From: Methylacidiphilales bacterium
GTDB taxonomy: Bacteria > Verrucomicrobiota > Verrucomicrobiia > Methylacidiphilales > UBA1321
Length of the DNA stretch: 64,000 nt
Assembly (NCBI GenBank): GCA_021272315.1
Contig: JAJSLI010000121.1
Location: forward strand, 1-64,000
Direction: 5' to 3'
In this document: piece by piece, positions 51,970-60,972 of the stretch
Layout: each line of letters starts with the position of its first letter
How positions within the stretch are numbered: position 1 is the first letter of the stretch
Notes under the pieces: model-generated
Databases searched by the model: none
Seen by the model: the letters and a program-made list of their open reading frames with translations, nothing else
Told to the model about the DNA's origin: nothing
Position numbers and translations under genes: made by a program

Positions 51970-53124
51970 TTGAGCACGCCCACCCCTCCCTCCGTTTACA
52001 ACCGCGCCAATCCTTTCAAGGCGCGGCTTATCGCCAATTATTCGCTGACCTCCGCCGGGTCGAACAAGGATACGCGACATGTCGTGGTAAGTCTTGGGGG
52101 TAGCGGGATTGTCTACATGCCCGGAGATTCGCTGGGCGTGGTGCCGCGGAATTTTCCGCGCCTGGTGGCCGAACTTTTGCCGCACCTGGGGCTTGACGTG
52201 GAGGCGACGGTGGACCAGCCAACCGGGCCGGCGCCGTTGCGCGAGGTGTTGATCAACCAGTACATTCTCAATCGGGTAAGCAAGAAGTTCGTCAAGGCGC
52301 TGTTGGAAAAGCTGCCCGAAGGCGGGAAGAAGCAGCAACTCGCCGAAATCGTGAACAACCCCGAGGCGTTCGACGATTACGTTTTTACGCGCGACTACAC
52401 CGACGTGCTGGTCGAATACCCGGCGTCATTTTCGGCGGCGGAATTTTTGCCGCTGGCCAACAAGGTGGCGCCGCGGCTCTACTCGATCGCTTCCTCGCCG
52501 AAGGCGCATCCGGGCGAAGTGCACCTGACGATAGCGGTGGTGAAGTACGCAACGCACGGCCGGGAGAAATTTGGGCTGGCCTCGGGCTATCTCTGCCATG
52601 GTCAGGACCTGAACAAGGACGAGGTACCGGTTTATATCCAGCCGACGAAGCATTTTCACATGCCGGCGCCCGACGCGGCGATCATCATGGTGGGGCCGGG
52701 TACGGGCATCGCGCCGTTCCGGGCCTTCCTTGAGGAACGTGGGATGACCGGCGCTACGGGCAAAAACTGGCTTTTCTTTGGCGACCAGAAGAAGGCAACC
52801 GATTTTCTTTACGAAGCCGAGTTTGCGGAAATGCAGAGCAAGGGGCTGCTGACACGGTTTGACACCGCGTTCTCACGCGACCAGGCCCAAAAATTTTACG
52901 TGCAGGATCGGATGCAGGAGAGCGGCGCGGAACTGTGGAAATGGCTTCAGGACGGCGCCTATTTCTACGTCTGCGGCGACGCGAAGCGGATGGCGCGAGA
53001 CGTGCACCAGAAGCTGATCGATATCGCGCAGGAGCACGGCGGCCTTTCACCCGAAGCGGCCAAGGAGTATGTCGAGGTGACGCTGGCCAAGACGGAAAAG
53101 CGCTACCTCAAGGACGTCTATTGA
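51970..53124 (+). CDS. CysJ/NADPH-reductase-like flavoprotein lacking the flavodoxin domain
   Basis: A 384-residue cytoplasmic FAD/NADP-binding reductase of the sulfite reductase alpha/cytochrome P450 reductase superfamily. FAD motif RLYSIASSP (about 169-177), substrate-domain insert (about 65-150), NADP loop GPGTGIAPFRAFLEER (about 242-257), and the C-terminal YVCGDAKRMARDVHQKL. The flavodoxin domain of full CysJ is missing, so electrons must pass to a separate partner, such as a hemoprotein sulfite reductase or ferredoxin. The only plausible start in front of the conserved N-terminus is TTG at 51970, an unusual codon. No cysI is in the window. Confidence 0.82.
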   Translation: MSTPTPPSVYNRANPFKARLIANYSLTSAGSNKDTRHVVVSLGGSGIVYMPGDSLGVVPRNFPRLVAELLPHLGLDVEATVDQPTGPAPLREVLINQYILNRVSKKFVKALLEKLPEGGKKQQLAEIVNNPEAFDDYVFTRDYTDVLVEYPASFSAAEFLPLANKVAPRLYSIASSPKAHPGEVHLTIAVVKYATHGREKFGLASGYLCHGQDLNKDEVPVYIQPTKHFHMPAPDAAIIMVGPGTGIAPFRAFLEERGMTGATGKNWLFFGDQKKATDFLYEAEFAEMQSKGLLTRFDTAFSRDQAQKFYVQDRMQESGAELWKWLQDGAYFYVCGDAKRMARDVHQKLIDIAQEHGGLSPEAAKEYVEVTLAKTEKRYLKDVY

Positions 53125-53129
53125 TCGGT

Positions 53130-53205
53130 CCTGCGGACGGCAGGTGCTGGCGCACGGCAGATCCTGCGGACGGCGGTAATGCTTCGCCCTGAAAGAATGC
53201 TGGCG
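53130..53205. repeat. Dispersed 40-bp repeat, copies 2 and partial 3
   Basis: 53166-53205 matches the reverse complement of 11007-11046 with three differences. Just upstream, 53130-53152 carries the two ends of the same repeat with the centre deleted (TCCTGCGGACGGC then GTGCTGGCG). The pair lies in the gap after the flavoprotein stop. Confidence 0.7.
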
Positions 53206-53251
53206 CGCGCGGAACCGTCACGCGCGTTCTGCTTGAGTTGAAAACACACCC

Positions 53252-53647
53252 ATGCGCATCGACCGGCTCGACCATCTCGTACTTACTGTCGCCGATCTCG
53301 ACGCGACTGTGCGGTTCTATGTCGAGGTTCTTGGGATGCAGGAAGTGATCTTTTGGGGTGGGCGCCGGGCCCTGACCTTCGGGTGTCAGAAAATCAACCT
53401 GCACCAGCTGGGCGCCGAGATTGAGCCGAAGGCATACGCCGCTCAGCCCGGTTCGGCCGATCTTTGTTTCATCACCGAGACTCCACTGGTGCAGGTGATT
53501 GAGGACTGGAAACGAAAGGGCGTGACGGTTGAACTCGGGCCGGTGGAAAGGACAGGTGCAACAGGCAGGATCCTCTCCGTTTACCTGCGCGATCCTGACC
53601 GTAATCTGATCGAGATTTCGAACGAGATTTTTGAGAACAAACTCTAG
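53252..53647 (+). CDS. VOC/glyoxalase-family protein
   Basis: A 131-residue vicinal-oxygen-chelate protein. Paired beta-alpha-beta-beta-beta modules: DRLDHLVLTVADLDATVRFY, LGMQEVIFWGGRRALTFG, then ADLCFITETPLVQVIEDWKR and ILSVYLRDPDRNLIEISNE, with metal-ligand His and Glu positions near the usual sites. Family members are glyoxalases, dioxygenases or antibiotic-resistance proteins; the reaction here is unknown. The stop codon is shared with the convergent purC stop (CTAG palindrome). Confidence 0.85.
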   Translation: MRIDRLDHLVLTVADLDATVRFYVEVLGMQEVIFWGGRRALTFGCQKINLHQLGAEIEPKAYAAQPGSADLCFITETPLVQVIEDWKRKGVTVELGPVERTGATGRILSVYLRDPDRNLIEISNEIFENKL

Positions 53648-54516
53648 CTGCTCAGCCGTTCCAGCGCTTCGAGGTACTTGGCCTTCGTATTTAGCACAAC
53701 TTCTGGCGGAAGTTCCGGCCCGGGAGCGGTTTTATTCCAAGTGGTGAGAGTTTTAAGATAATCCCGCAGGTATTGCTTGTCGAAGCTGGGCTGCGGGCCG
53801 CCGGGCGCGTAGGTGTCGGCGGGCCAGAAACGAGAGCTGTCGGGGGTAAAGATTTCGTCGGCGAGGAGGATCTTTCCGGTGGCGACTTCACAGCCAAATT
53901 CGAGCTTGGTATCGGCTAAAAGAATGCCGCGCTGGGCGGCGTAGCCGGCGGCCCAAGTATAGAGACGTAGGGTGAGATCGTACAATTCCTTGTAGCCAGC
54001 GTCGCCCAGCACCGCACGGGCTTCAGAGGGCGTAAGGTTTTCGTCGTGACCTTGGTTGTTTTTACGGGCTGGGGTGAAGAGGGGTTCGGGAAGCTTGTCC
54101 GATTCGCGCAAACCGGCTGGAACGCGGTGGCCGCCAACGGTTCTGTGCTCACGGTATTCTTCCCAGCCGGAACCGGCGAGGTAGCCGCGGGCGACGCATT
54201 CGACCGGGAATATCTCGCAGCGACGGGCTCGGGTAAGACGTCCTTCAAACTCGGGCAGGACCACGCCGGGGGGCAACTCGTAGCCGAGGACGTGATTGAG
54301 GCAAATTTTTTCGGTGACCGTGAACCAGTGCCGCGAGAGCGCCGTCAGGATTTTGCCTTTGTCGGGAATTGGCGTCGGCATGATCACGTCGTAGGCTGAA
54401 ATACGATCAGAGGCGACGAGCCAGATTTCTTCCTGCCAGCGGTAGATATCGCGTACTTTGCCGCTGCGCACGAGATGAACCCCTGCTTGTTTCAGGCGGT
54501 CGGACCAGGAATCCAT
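53644..54516 (-). CDS. purC: Phosphoribosylaminoimidazole-succinocarboxamide synthase
   Basis: A 290-residue SAICAR synthetase of purine biosynthesis that joins CAIR and aspartate using ATP. Features: HLVRSGKVRDIYRW at the start, VASDRISAYDVIMPTPIPDKG, CEIFPVECVARGYLAGSGW (family signature), ADTKLEFGCEV and LADEIFTPDSSRFWPADTY. Length is normal for the larger type. The ATG at 54516 is preferred to a TTG six bases upstream. Convergent with the VOC gene, overlapping by 4 bp. Confidence 0.95.
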   Translation of the reverse strand: MDSWSDRLKQAGVHLVRSGKVRDIYRWQEEIWLVASDRISAYDVIMPTPIPDKGKILTALSRHWFTVTEKICLNHVLGYELPPGVVLPEFEGRLTRARRCEIFPVECVARGYLAGSGWEEYREHRTVGGHRVPAGLRESDKLPEPLFTPARKNNQGHDENLTPSEARAVLGDAGYKELYDLTLRLYTWAAGYAAQRGILLADTKLEFGCEVATGKILLADEIFTPDSSRFWPADTYAPGGPQPSFDKQYLRDYLKTLTTWNKTAPGPELPPEVVLNTKAKYLEALERLSS

Positions 54517-54835
54517 GGACAAAGTCTAGGGAGTGTTTTCAAATAGAACAAGGCTGCGACTATATCCTGCCGTCGGCAGTATTTTTACCCAAAGTTTTTC
54601 GAGGCCTTTTTCAGCAAACTCCCAGGAGTGATTTCTCAATCTTGAGCTCCTGACCTAACTGGTTTGTTTTTCAGCAACTTGCGGAAGCTATTCGCAATCC
54701 GAAAATTTTTTGGCCATCATTAATGAGATTTTTATGACTAATCTCCAGACGGAATGAAAATAATTAAACAGATAATTAATTTACGGCTTGCGTTAGCCAT
54801 TGTCTGTTGTTAACATAACCAAGGATTGGTTGATT
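54517..54835. other. AT-rich intergenic region, no gene seen
   Basis: The 319 bp between purC and the hybrid kinase has no convincing ORF or RNA. It is AT-rich and must contain both promoters. A small palindrome (CTGCCGTCGGCAG, about 54569-54581) is the only structured spot. No strong sigma-70 boxes could be assigned by eye. Confidence 0.55.
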
Positions 54836-56377
54836 ATGAGCTTGCGAATCCTCCATCTCGAAGACTCGGCGGAGGATTGTGAATTGATTCGACGGTTGCT
54901 CGTAGAAGATGGTTTGGAGTGTGAACTCAAAAGGCACGATACCCATTCCGGGTTTGTGCAGGAATTGGAAAAGCGGGAGTACGATCTAATTTTCGCCGAT
55001 TGTGCTTTGCCGCAGTTCAGCGGGCACGACGCACTGCAGCTTTCCCGCAAGGTTGCGCCGGAGGTACCCTTTATTTTTGTTTCGGGAACAATGGGGGAAG
55101 AAACGGCGATTGAGTCGCTACGTGACGGTGCGACCGATTACGTGCTCAAGCAGCGCCTCTCCCGGCTGGTGCCGGCGGTGCGGCGCGCCTTGGCGGAAGC
55201 GGCTGAAAAGAAAAAGAACAAGGAAATGGAGCAGCATCTGCGCCAGGCCCAGCGGCTCGAGGCGGTAGGAATGCTCGCGGGTGGTGTGGCGCACGACTTC
55301 AACAACATCCTCACGATCATCAAGGGCCATGTCTCTTTGCTGCCGGCGGAAAGCGCGAATCCTCCGCGGGTGAAGGAGATCAGCGCGACGATCGACTTCG
55401 CGGCGCAACGGGGGGCGGACTTGGTAAAACAACTGCTGGCATTTGCCCGCAAGAGTGACGGCAGCTTTACCTCGGCCAACGTCAACCGGCAGGTGCAGGA
55501 AATCGTGAAGATGTTGCGGGAAGCGTTCCCGCGCAACATCAGCTTCAAGATGGAATTGGACGAACAACTTCCGGAAATCCTGGCAGATCCGGGGCAATTG
55601 GAACGGGTCGTCATCAACCTTGCCACCAATGCCCGCGACGCGATGCCTGACGGCGGTAAAATCACGTTTTCGACCCGGCGGGTGCAGGGAAACCAAGTCC
55701 CGTTTGTGACCTCGGCGGAGCGTGATCATCCCCATCTTTGCCTTAGCGTGACCGATACGGGAACCGGCATGGACGAAGAGACACGACAGCATATTTTTGA
55801 ACCCTTTTTTACGACCAAGCCAAAGGGAAAGGGTACCGGGCTCGGCATGCCCGTGGTTTACGGGTTGATGCAGTCGCACAACGGCGTGGTCGACATCTGG
55901 TCCGAAAAGGGGAAGGGAACGTCGGTTTCACTTTACTTCCCCATGCCGGAGAGTTCGGTGCCGGTTCCGGCAAAGGGGTCCGTTGAGCAGGCTAAATCGG
56001 TCGAGGGTTCGGAAACGGTGCTGATTGTCGACGATGAAGCGGATGTCCGTTATTTCATGGAAATTATCCTGCAGATGCACGGCTACCATGTGATCGCCGT
56101 GCCGAATGCTGAGGAAGCCCTCGAAATTCTCAAGATCCGTGGACATGGGGTCCATCTCATTTTTTCTGATCTGGGTTTGCCGAAGATGAACGGTTTCGGG
56201 TTGAGCACGCTGGTGAAGAGATTATATCCCCAAATCAGGATTATCCTGGCCAGCGGCTATCTCGACGTGGCGATCAAGACGCGGATGGTGGAGCTGGCGA
56301 TCGACGGATTCATGTCGAAGCCGTACGAGACGCCGACGCTGCTGAGCACGGTACGATCGGTTCTGGACAAGAAGTAG
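54836..56377 (+). CDS. Hybrid histidine kinase with N- and C-terminal receiver domains
   Basis: A 513-residue cytoplasmic two-component protein in three parts. A receiver-like domain (about 3-120: RILHLEDSAEDCELIRRLL, LIFADCALPQFSG). A histidine-kinase core with the phosphoacceptor His153 in GGVAHDFNNILTIIKGH and HATPase boxes N (VINLATNARDAM), G1 (DTGTGMDEETRQ) and G2 (FFTTKPKGKGTGLGM). A second receiver (about 395-510: VLIVDDEADVRYFMEI, LIFSDLGLPKMNGFG). No transmembrane segment, so it senses a cytoplasmic signal or another protein. It lies upstream of a peptide ABC importer, but a 111-bp gap separates them. The ATG at 54836 is preferred; an in-frame start 36 bp upstream is less likely. Confidence 0.9.
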   Translation: MSLRILHLEDSAEDCELIRRLLVEDGLECELKRHDTHSGFVQELEKREYDLIFADCALPQFSGHDALQLSRKVAPEVPFIFVSGTMGEETAIESLRDGATDYVLKQRLSRLVPAVRRALAEAAEKKKNKEMEQHLRQAQRLEAVGMLAGGVAHDFNNILTIIKGHVSLLPAESANPPRVKEISATIDFAAQRGADLVKQLLAFARKSDGSFTSANVNRQVQEIVKMLREAFPRNISFKMELDEQLPEILADPGQLERVVINLATNARDAMPDGGKITFSTRRVQGNQVPFVTSAERDHPHLCLSVTDTGTGMDEETRQHIFEPFFTTKPKGKGTGLGMPVVYGLMQSHNGVVDIWSEKGKGTSVSLYFPMPESSVPVPAKGSVEQAKSVEGSETVLIVDDEADVRYFMEIILQMHGYHVIAVPNAEEALEILKIRGHGVHLIFSDLGLPKMNGFGLSTLVKRLYPQIRIILASGYLDVAIKTRMVELAIDGFMSKPYETPTLLSTVRSVLDKK

Positions 56378-56488
56378 TCTTCCGCCGCTTCCCTCGTTTT
56401 CCAGCGTTGACGGACACGCAGGTTTACCTTCATTCCTGCGGTCATTCCTGTTACAAGCCAGTTGTTTTGGCGCCGCAAGCGCAGACTC

Positions 56489-57478
56489 ATGACGACTTAT
56501 CTTATCCGCCGCATCCTGCTTCTTGTGCCGACGCTCCTCGGAATCACGCTGCTGACGTTTCTGCTGGTGAGGGAGGCGCCGGGCAACATTGCGTTGATGA
56601 AGGGCGCGGGTGGAGAAAACGGCAGCCGCGCCATGACTGCCGAGCAGCGGGAGGCGATGATCAAGCTTTACGGTTTGGACAAGGATCCGTTCACGGCCTA
56701 CGCGGAGTGGATAGGGCGCTTGACGCGGCTGGACCTTGGCGATTCGTGGGTGGACCATCGGTCGGTAGTGGCGAAGATTGGCGAACGGATCGGGCTGACG
56801 GCCAGCCTGGCCGGTTCGGCGTTGCTTATTTCCTATCTGGTGGCCATCCCTCTTGGGGTGATCGCGGCGATCAAGCGCGGGCAGGTGACGGACCGGGCCA
56901 TCAGCTTCACGGTCTTTGTCCTCTACTCGATCCCGAGTTTTGCCGCAGCCCTGCTGCTGATCCTGCTTGTGGCTGGCGGCGATTATCTGAATCTGCTGCC
57001 GATGTACGGAACCAATTCGATCAACGCCTCGGAGATGGGCCGGTTCGAATGGCTCTGGGACCGGATTCAGCACATGATTTTGCCGGTGATTTGCCTCACT
57101 TATGGCAGCCTTTCCTATATTTCGCGGTATGCGCGGGTGTCAATGCTCGAGGCGCTGGCGCAGGACTTTATCCGGACGGCACGGGCCAAGGGGTTGCCGG
57201 AGCGGCTGGTGATCCTGCACCACGCGCTGCGCAACGCGCTGATCCCCATCATCACGATCTTTGCCTTGGAACTGCCGGTTTTAATCAGCGGGGCGGTGAT
57301 CATCGAGGAGATTTTCTCTCTGCCGGGGATGGGGCAACTGATGTTCGCGTCGCTGGAGGCACGGGACAATCCGACGATCATGGGGATCACGGTTTTTGTG
57401 TCGATCCTTACGCTGCTGGGCTACCTTCTGGCCGATATCCTTTATGTCGTGGTTGATCCGCGCATCCGCTACGAATGA
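56489..57478 (+). CDS. ABC transporter permease (peptide/nickel type, DppB/YejB-like)
   Basis: A 329-residue inner-membrane permease with about six TM segments. N-terminal YLIRRILLLVPTLLGITLLTF, the family opening. The BPD-transporter motif includes YARVSMLEALAQDFIRTARA and ALRNALIPIITIFALELPVLI (the EAA loop). The C-terminal DPRIRYE is typical. It starts a four-gene cluster: its stop overlaps the next permease by 4 bp, and two ATPase genes follow. Together they would move peptides or similar solutes across the inner membrane. Confidence 0.93.
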   Translation: MTTYLIRRILLLVPTLLGITLLTFLLVREAPGNIALMKGAGGENGSRAMTAEQREAMIKLYGLDKDPFTAYAEWIGRLTRLDLGDSWVDHRSVVAKIGERIGLTASLAGSALLISYLVAIPLGVIAAIKRGQVTDRAISFTVFVLYSIPSFAAALLLILLVAGGDYLNLLPMYGTNSINASEMGRFEWLWDRIQHMILPVICLTYGSLSYISRYARVSMLEALAQDFIRTARAKGLPERLVILHHALRNALIPIITIFALELPVLISGAVIIEEIFSLPGMGQLMFASLEARDNPTIMGITVFVSILTLLGYLLADILYVVVDPRIRYE

Positions 57479-58620
57479 ACCAAACCAACTTTGTTCACGA
57501 GAGTTACGCGCAACGCATTTGGAGGCGGTTTAGGGCCGAACCTTTTGCGCGGAATGGACTTTGGACGATTCTTGTCCTGTTCGCCGTCGCGGCACTGGCT
57601 CCTTTCTTGGCCAACAGCCACGCGATCATACGCGTGGCGGATGGGCGGGTGACGTTTCCAATTTTTCCGAGCCTGGAGCCGATCGAGTGGCGCTTCCTTC
57701 TCTACGTCCCGCTGGCGGGACTAGCGTGGCTTTTTCGCCGGAGACTTTTTGCGCGTCCGCTGGGTGGCGCCACCTTTTTGCTGGCGCTTGTGATCCTGAT
57801 TGAAGTCTGGCTGGTTTTTCACCATGTGGTGAACGATCCGACCAATGATCGGGACCGTCCTGCTGCCTTCAAGCTGATGCCACTGGTGCCCTTCTCACCG
57901 GTTGAGACAGCCTCCGAGCCCTTCCTACCGCCGTCGTGGACCCATCCGTGCGGAACTGATTCGACCGGACGAGACATCGCCGCGCGGATGCTACACGGCG
58001 CGCGCACCTCGCTCTCCATCGGATTCGTGGCCCAGAGCATCGCGCTGTCCATCGGTGTGACGCTGGGAAGCCTGGCCGGTTATTACCGGAGCTGGCCCGA
58101 CATTGCGATCTGCCGCCTGATCGAGATTATGGACTGTTTCCCTCCGCTGTTGCTCATTCTGGTGGCGGTCAGCCTCTTCGAGTCGCAGAACAACATGTTC
58201 TATATCATGGCGGTAATCGGGCTGACGACCTGGACGGGAATGGCCCGGTTGGTTCGGGGCGAATTTCTACGTCTGAGCGGCTTGCCGTTCACACTGGCGG
58301 CGCAGGCCATCGGGGCGGGAGACCTGCGGGTGATTGTGCGGCATATTCTGCCCAACGCTCTCGGGCCGATCCTGGTCGCGGGCACATTCGGCGTAGCTTC
58401 GACGATTTTGCTCGAGTCGAGCCTGAGTTTCCTCGGTTTCGGAATGCAGGCGCCGACACCGTCCTGGGGCGATATTTTGGGCGAGTCGCGGCTCTACATC
58501 GACTTTGCGTGGTGGCTCGCCTTTTTTCCGGGACTCGCCATTCTCATCACAATCATGTCCTACAATTTTGTCGGGGAGGGGCTGCGCGACGCGGTTGACC
58601 CGCGCCTGCGGATCAAATAA
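57475..58620 (+). CDS. ABC transporter permease (peptide type, DppC/YejE-like, extended)
   Basis: A 381-residue permease, partner of the preceding gene. TM1 lies at about residues 23-40. A long insert (about 45-150), with further hydrophobic stretches and a periplasmic loop, makes it longer than E. coli DppC (300), closer to YejE. The core has GTDSTGRDIAARMLHGARTSL and FLRLSGLPFTLAAQAIGAGD with HILPNALGPILVAGT (EAA loop), then DPRLRIK at the end. Coupled to the next ATPase gene with 2 bp between. Confidence 0.92.
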   Translation: MNQTNFVHESYAQRIWRRFRAEPFARNGLWTILVLFAVAALAPFLANSHAIIRVADGRVTFPIFPSLEPIEWRFLLYVPLAGLAWLFRRRLFARPLGGATFLLALVILIEVWLVFHHVVNDPTNDRDRPAAFKLMPLVPFSPVETASEPFLPPSWTHPCGTDSTGRDIAARMLHGARTSLSIGFVAQSIALSIGVTLGSLAGYYRSWPDIAICRLIEIMDCFPPLLLILVAVSLFESQNNMFYIMAVIGLTTWTGMARLVRGEFLRLSGLPFTLAAQAIGAGDLRVIVRHILPNALGPILVAGTFGVASTILLESSLSFLGFGMQAPTPSWGDILGESRLYIDFAWWLAFFPGLAILITIMSYNFVGEGLRDAVDPRLRIK

Positions 58621-58622
58621 TC

Positions 58623-59453
58623 ATGGCCTTGTTGCACGTCGAGAACCTGGGCATTCATTTTGGCCCGCCGGAAGACCCGGTGCGGGCGGTGGATGGCATT
58701 TCGTTTGAAATGGCCGCGGGCGAGACGATGGCGTTGGTGGGCGAAAGCGGCAGCGGCAAGAGCGTGACGGCGCTGGCGCTGACGCGGTTGCTGGCGTCGC
58801 CCCCCGCGCGGTATGTGTCGGGCCGGATCGAGTTCGAGGGGCGCGACGTGCTGCGGTTGCCGGAGCGCGAACTGCGCGCATTGCGTGGCAGCGGCATCGC
58901 CTACGTTTTCCAGGAGCCGTCGTCGTCGCTAAACCCGGTGTTCACTATCGGCTACCAGATTCGTGAAGCGATCGATCTGCACCGTCCGGAAATCAGGGAT
59001 GTCACGGGCGAGATCGTGCGAGCGCTCGACACGGTAGGTATTCGCGAGCCGGAAAAGCGGCTGAACGATTACCCGCACCAGTTGAGCGGCGGCATGCAGC
59101 AGCGGGTGATGATCGCCATGGCGCTGGCCTGCCGGCCCCGGCTGCTGGTGGCGGACGAGCCGACAACGGCGCTCGACGTGACCATCCAGAAACAGATCAT
59201 GGACCTGCTCAAGGCGTTGAAGCAACAGAGCAACATGGCGATTTTGCTCATCACGCATAATTTCGGGTTGGTGGCCGATTTCGCAGACCGGGTGCTGGTG
59301 ATGTTCCAGGGCCGGATCGTGGAGAGCGGCCCAACCGCGGAGGTTTTGCGAAATCCCCAACACCTCTACACTCGCGCACTGATCGAATGCGTGCCGAAGC
59401 TGGGCCAGAAGCAGCGCCGTCTGAAGGTGATCGACTATGCCGGAATCAACTGA
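58623..59453 (+). CDS. ABC transporter ATP-binding protein (DppD-like)
   Basis: A 276-residue peptide-importer ATPase. Walker [11 protein letters not shown] (about 38-47), Q-loop [10 protein letters not shown], signature [17 protein letters not shown], Walker [13 protein letters not shown] and H-loop [10 protein letters not shown]. Lacks the C-terminal oligopeptide domain with Cys that some DppD proteins have. Overlaps the next ATPase gene by 17 bp. Energises transport with its neighbour. Confidence 0.93.
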   Translation: MALLHVENLGIHFGPPEDPVRAVDGISFEMAAGETMALVGESGSGKSVTALALTRLLASPPARYVSGRIEFEGRDVLRLPERELRALRGSGIAYVFQEPSSSLNPVFTIGYQIREAIDLHRPEIRDVTGEIVRALDTVGIREPEKRLNDYPHQLSGGMQQRVMIAMALACRPRLLVADEPTTALDVTIQKQIMDLLKALKQQSNMAILLITHNFGLVADFADRVLVMFQGRIVESGPTAEVLRNPQHLYTRALIECVPKLGQKQRRLKVIDYAGIN

Positions 59454-60252
59454 CGCCTCATCCCCGGACCCGATCCTGAAGGTTGAGAACCTGAAGGTCT
59501 ATTTCCCGATTTTGGGCGGTGTGTTTCGGCACAAGGTCGGCGAAGTGAAGGCGGTGGACGACGTGTCGTTCGAGGTCCAGCGCGGCAAGACGGTGGGGCT
59601 CGTGGGTGAAAGCAGCAGTGGCAAGACGACGATCGGGCGCGCGATCATCCGGCTGACGGAGCCGACGGCGGGCACGATTAGCTATGATGGAAAGGTGGTG
59701 TCAAAATTGAGCGCCGCGGCATTCCGCCCCTACCGGAAAAAAATCCAGATCATCTTCCAGGACCCCTATAATTCTCTGAATCCCCGGCTATCGATCTTCG
59801 AAATCATTGGCGAGGCGTTGGAAATTCATTTTCCGGAAATGACGCCGGCCGACCGGCGGGCGCGGGTGGCGGAATTGCTCGGCAAGGTGGGACTGAAGCG
59901 TGACCACCTCGACCGTTACCCGCACGAATTCAGCGGCGGGCAGCGGCAGCGCATCGGCATCGCGCGCGCGCTGGCGGTCAATCCGGAGTTTCTGGTTTGC
60001 GACGAGCCGGTGAGCGCGCTCGATGTCTCGGTGCAGGCGCAGATCGTCAACCTGCTGCAGGACTTGCAGGAGGAGCTGGGGCTGACCTACCTCTTCATCG
60101 CGCATGACCTGGCGGTGGTGGAACACATCAGCGATTTTGTCCTGGTGATGAATGACGGCAAGATCGTCGAAGCGGCGTCAGCTGAGGCGATTTACGAGAA
60201 TCCTCAACACGATTACACGCGCAAGCTGCTCAGCGCCGTACCAAAAATGTAG
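59437..60252 (+). CDS. ABC transporter ATP-binding protein (DppF-like)
   Basis: A 271-residue second ATPase of the importer. Walker [12 protein letters not shown] (Ser-Ser in place of the usual Gly-Cys), Q-loop [14 protein letters not shown], signature [18 protein letters not shown], Walker [13 protein letters not shown] and H-loop [14 protein letters not shown]. The DppF hallmark Asp-Pro after the Q-loop is present. Four genes (two permeases, two ATPases) lie together, but no periplasmic binding protein gene is found before or after. Confidence 0.93.
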   Translation: MPESTDASSPDPILKVENLKVYFPILGGVFRHKVGEVKAVDDVSFEVQRGKTVGLVGESSSGKTTIGRAIIRLTEPTAGTISYDGKVVSKLSAAAFRPYRKKIQIIFQDPYNSLNPRLSIFEIIGEALEIHFPEMTPADRRARVAELLGKVGLKRDHLDRYPHEFSGGQRQRIGIARALAVNPEFLVCDEPVSALDVSVQAQIVNLLQDLQEELGLTYLFIAHDLAVVEHISDFVLVMNDGKIVEAASAEAIYENPQHDYTRKLLSAVPKM

Positions 60253-60288
60253 TGGCAGGCCCCAATCCAAAAATGACCATCTCCGGGT

Positions 60289-60960
60289 CTACTCGGTCTC
60301 GACGATCAACGCGCCGTCCTTGATCTCGAGGGTCTTGGCATGGGCGAGGAGGTTCTTGAAGTAGGGGCTTTGCTGTGCTTCGGCGTTCATAATCGCCTCA
60401 AGTTGCTGCTGGAGCAGAGGTAGTTTGTTGTCGGGTAGGGTTTGATCGCCGTACTTGAGGCTGTATAGGGTGAGGTGAATGGTGTGGCTGCCAGGATCCA
60501 GGTTAAAGCCGAGCGTCGTGTCGATGTTGAAGAAGCGGTCCTTGTAAATGCCGAAGGGGATGAAATCGAGGGGCAGGCTCGCCTGGGCCTGCGCCTTGTC
60601 GTCGGTCATGGCAATGAAGGCGTGAATCTTTAGCTGGCTGCAGGTGGAATCGTGGGCGATGAACGAATTTATTTCATCGGCGCTCAGTTGGAGAGAGGCG
60701 GGTTGGTTTTGTTGCAGGGCCTGATTGAAAGCGATGATTTTTTGTTTGGCCCCATTGTAAACGTCATCGCTGCCGTTGTAGGTCGGTACATCCGACGCAG
60801 TGAGCGAAGTCAGCGCGTAAAAGCCCCGGTAAGCCAGATAGGTTGAGCCACCGACAAGGCCGAGGAAAAGGACGGCCAGAATGATGAGAATGATGCAGCC
60901 GCAACCGAAACAACCGAGACCGCTTTTTTTTTGGGCCGGAGCCGGAGGAGGGTTGGCCAT
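60289..60960 (-). CDS. Membrane-anchored hypothetical protein
   Basis: A 223-residue protein with a Pro/Ala-rich N-terminus, a Cys-Gly cluster (GLGCFGCGC, about 14-22), one TM helix (about 21-46) and an extracytoplasmic domain. Segments LQLSADEINSFIAHDS and LGFNLDPGSHTIHLTLYSL look like helix then beta-sandwich. No enzymatic motif. The cysteines before the TM could be lipid-modified or bind metal, but no lipobox is clear. First ATG chosen. Located 12 bp upstream of the glycosylase gene stop, same strand. Confidence 0.7.
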   Translation of the reverse strand: MANPPPAPAQKKSGLGCFGCGCIILIILAVLFLGLVGGSTYLAYRGFYALTSLTASDVPTYNGSDDVYNGAKQKIIAFNQALQQNQPASLQLSADEINSFIAHDSTCSQLKIHAFIAMTDDKAQAQASLPLDFIPFGIYKDRFFNIDTTLGFNLDPGSHTIHLTLYSLKYGDQTLPDNKLPLLQQQLEAIMNAEAQQSPYFKNLLAHAKTLEIKDGALIVETE

Positions 60961-60972
60961 GGTGCCTTTGGT

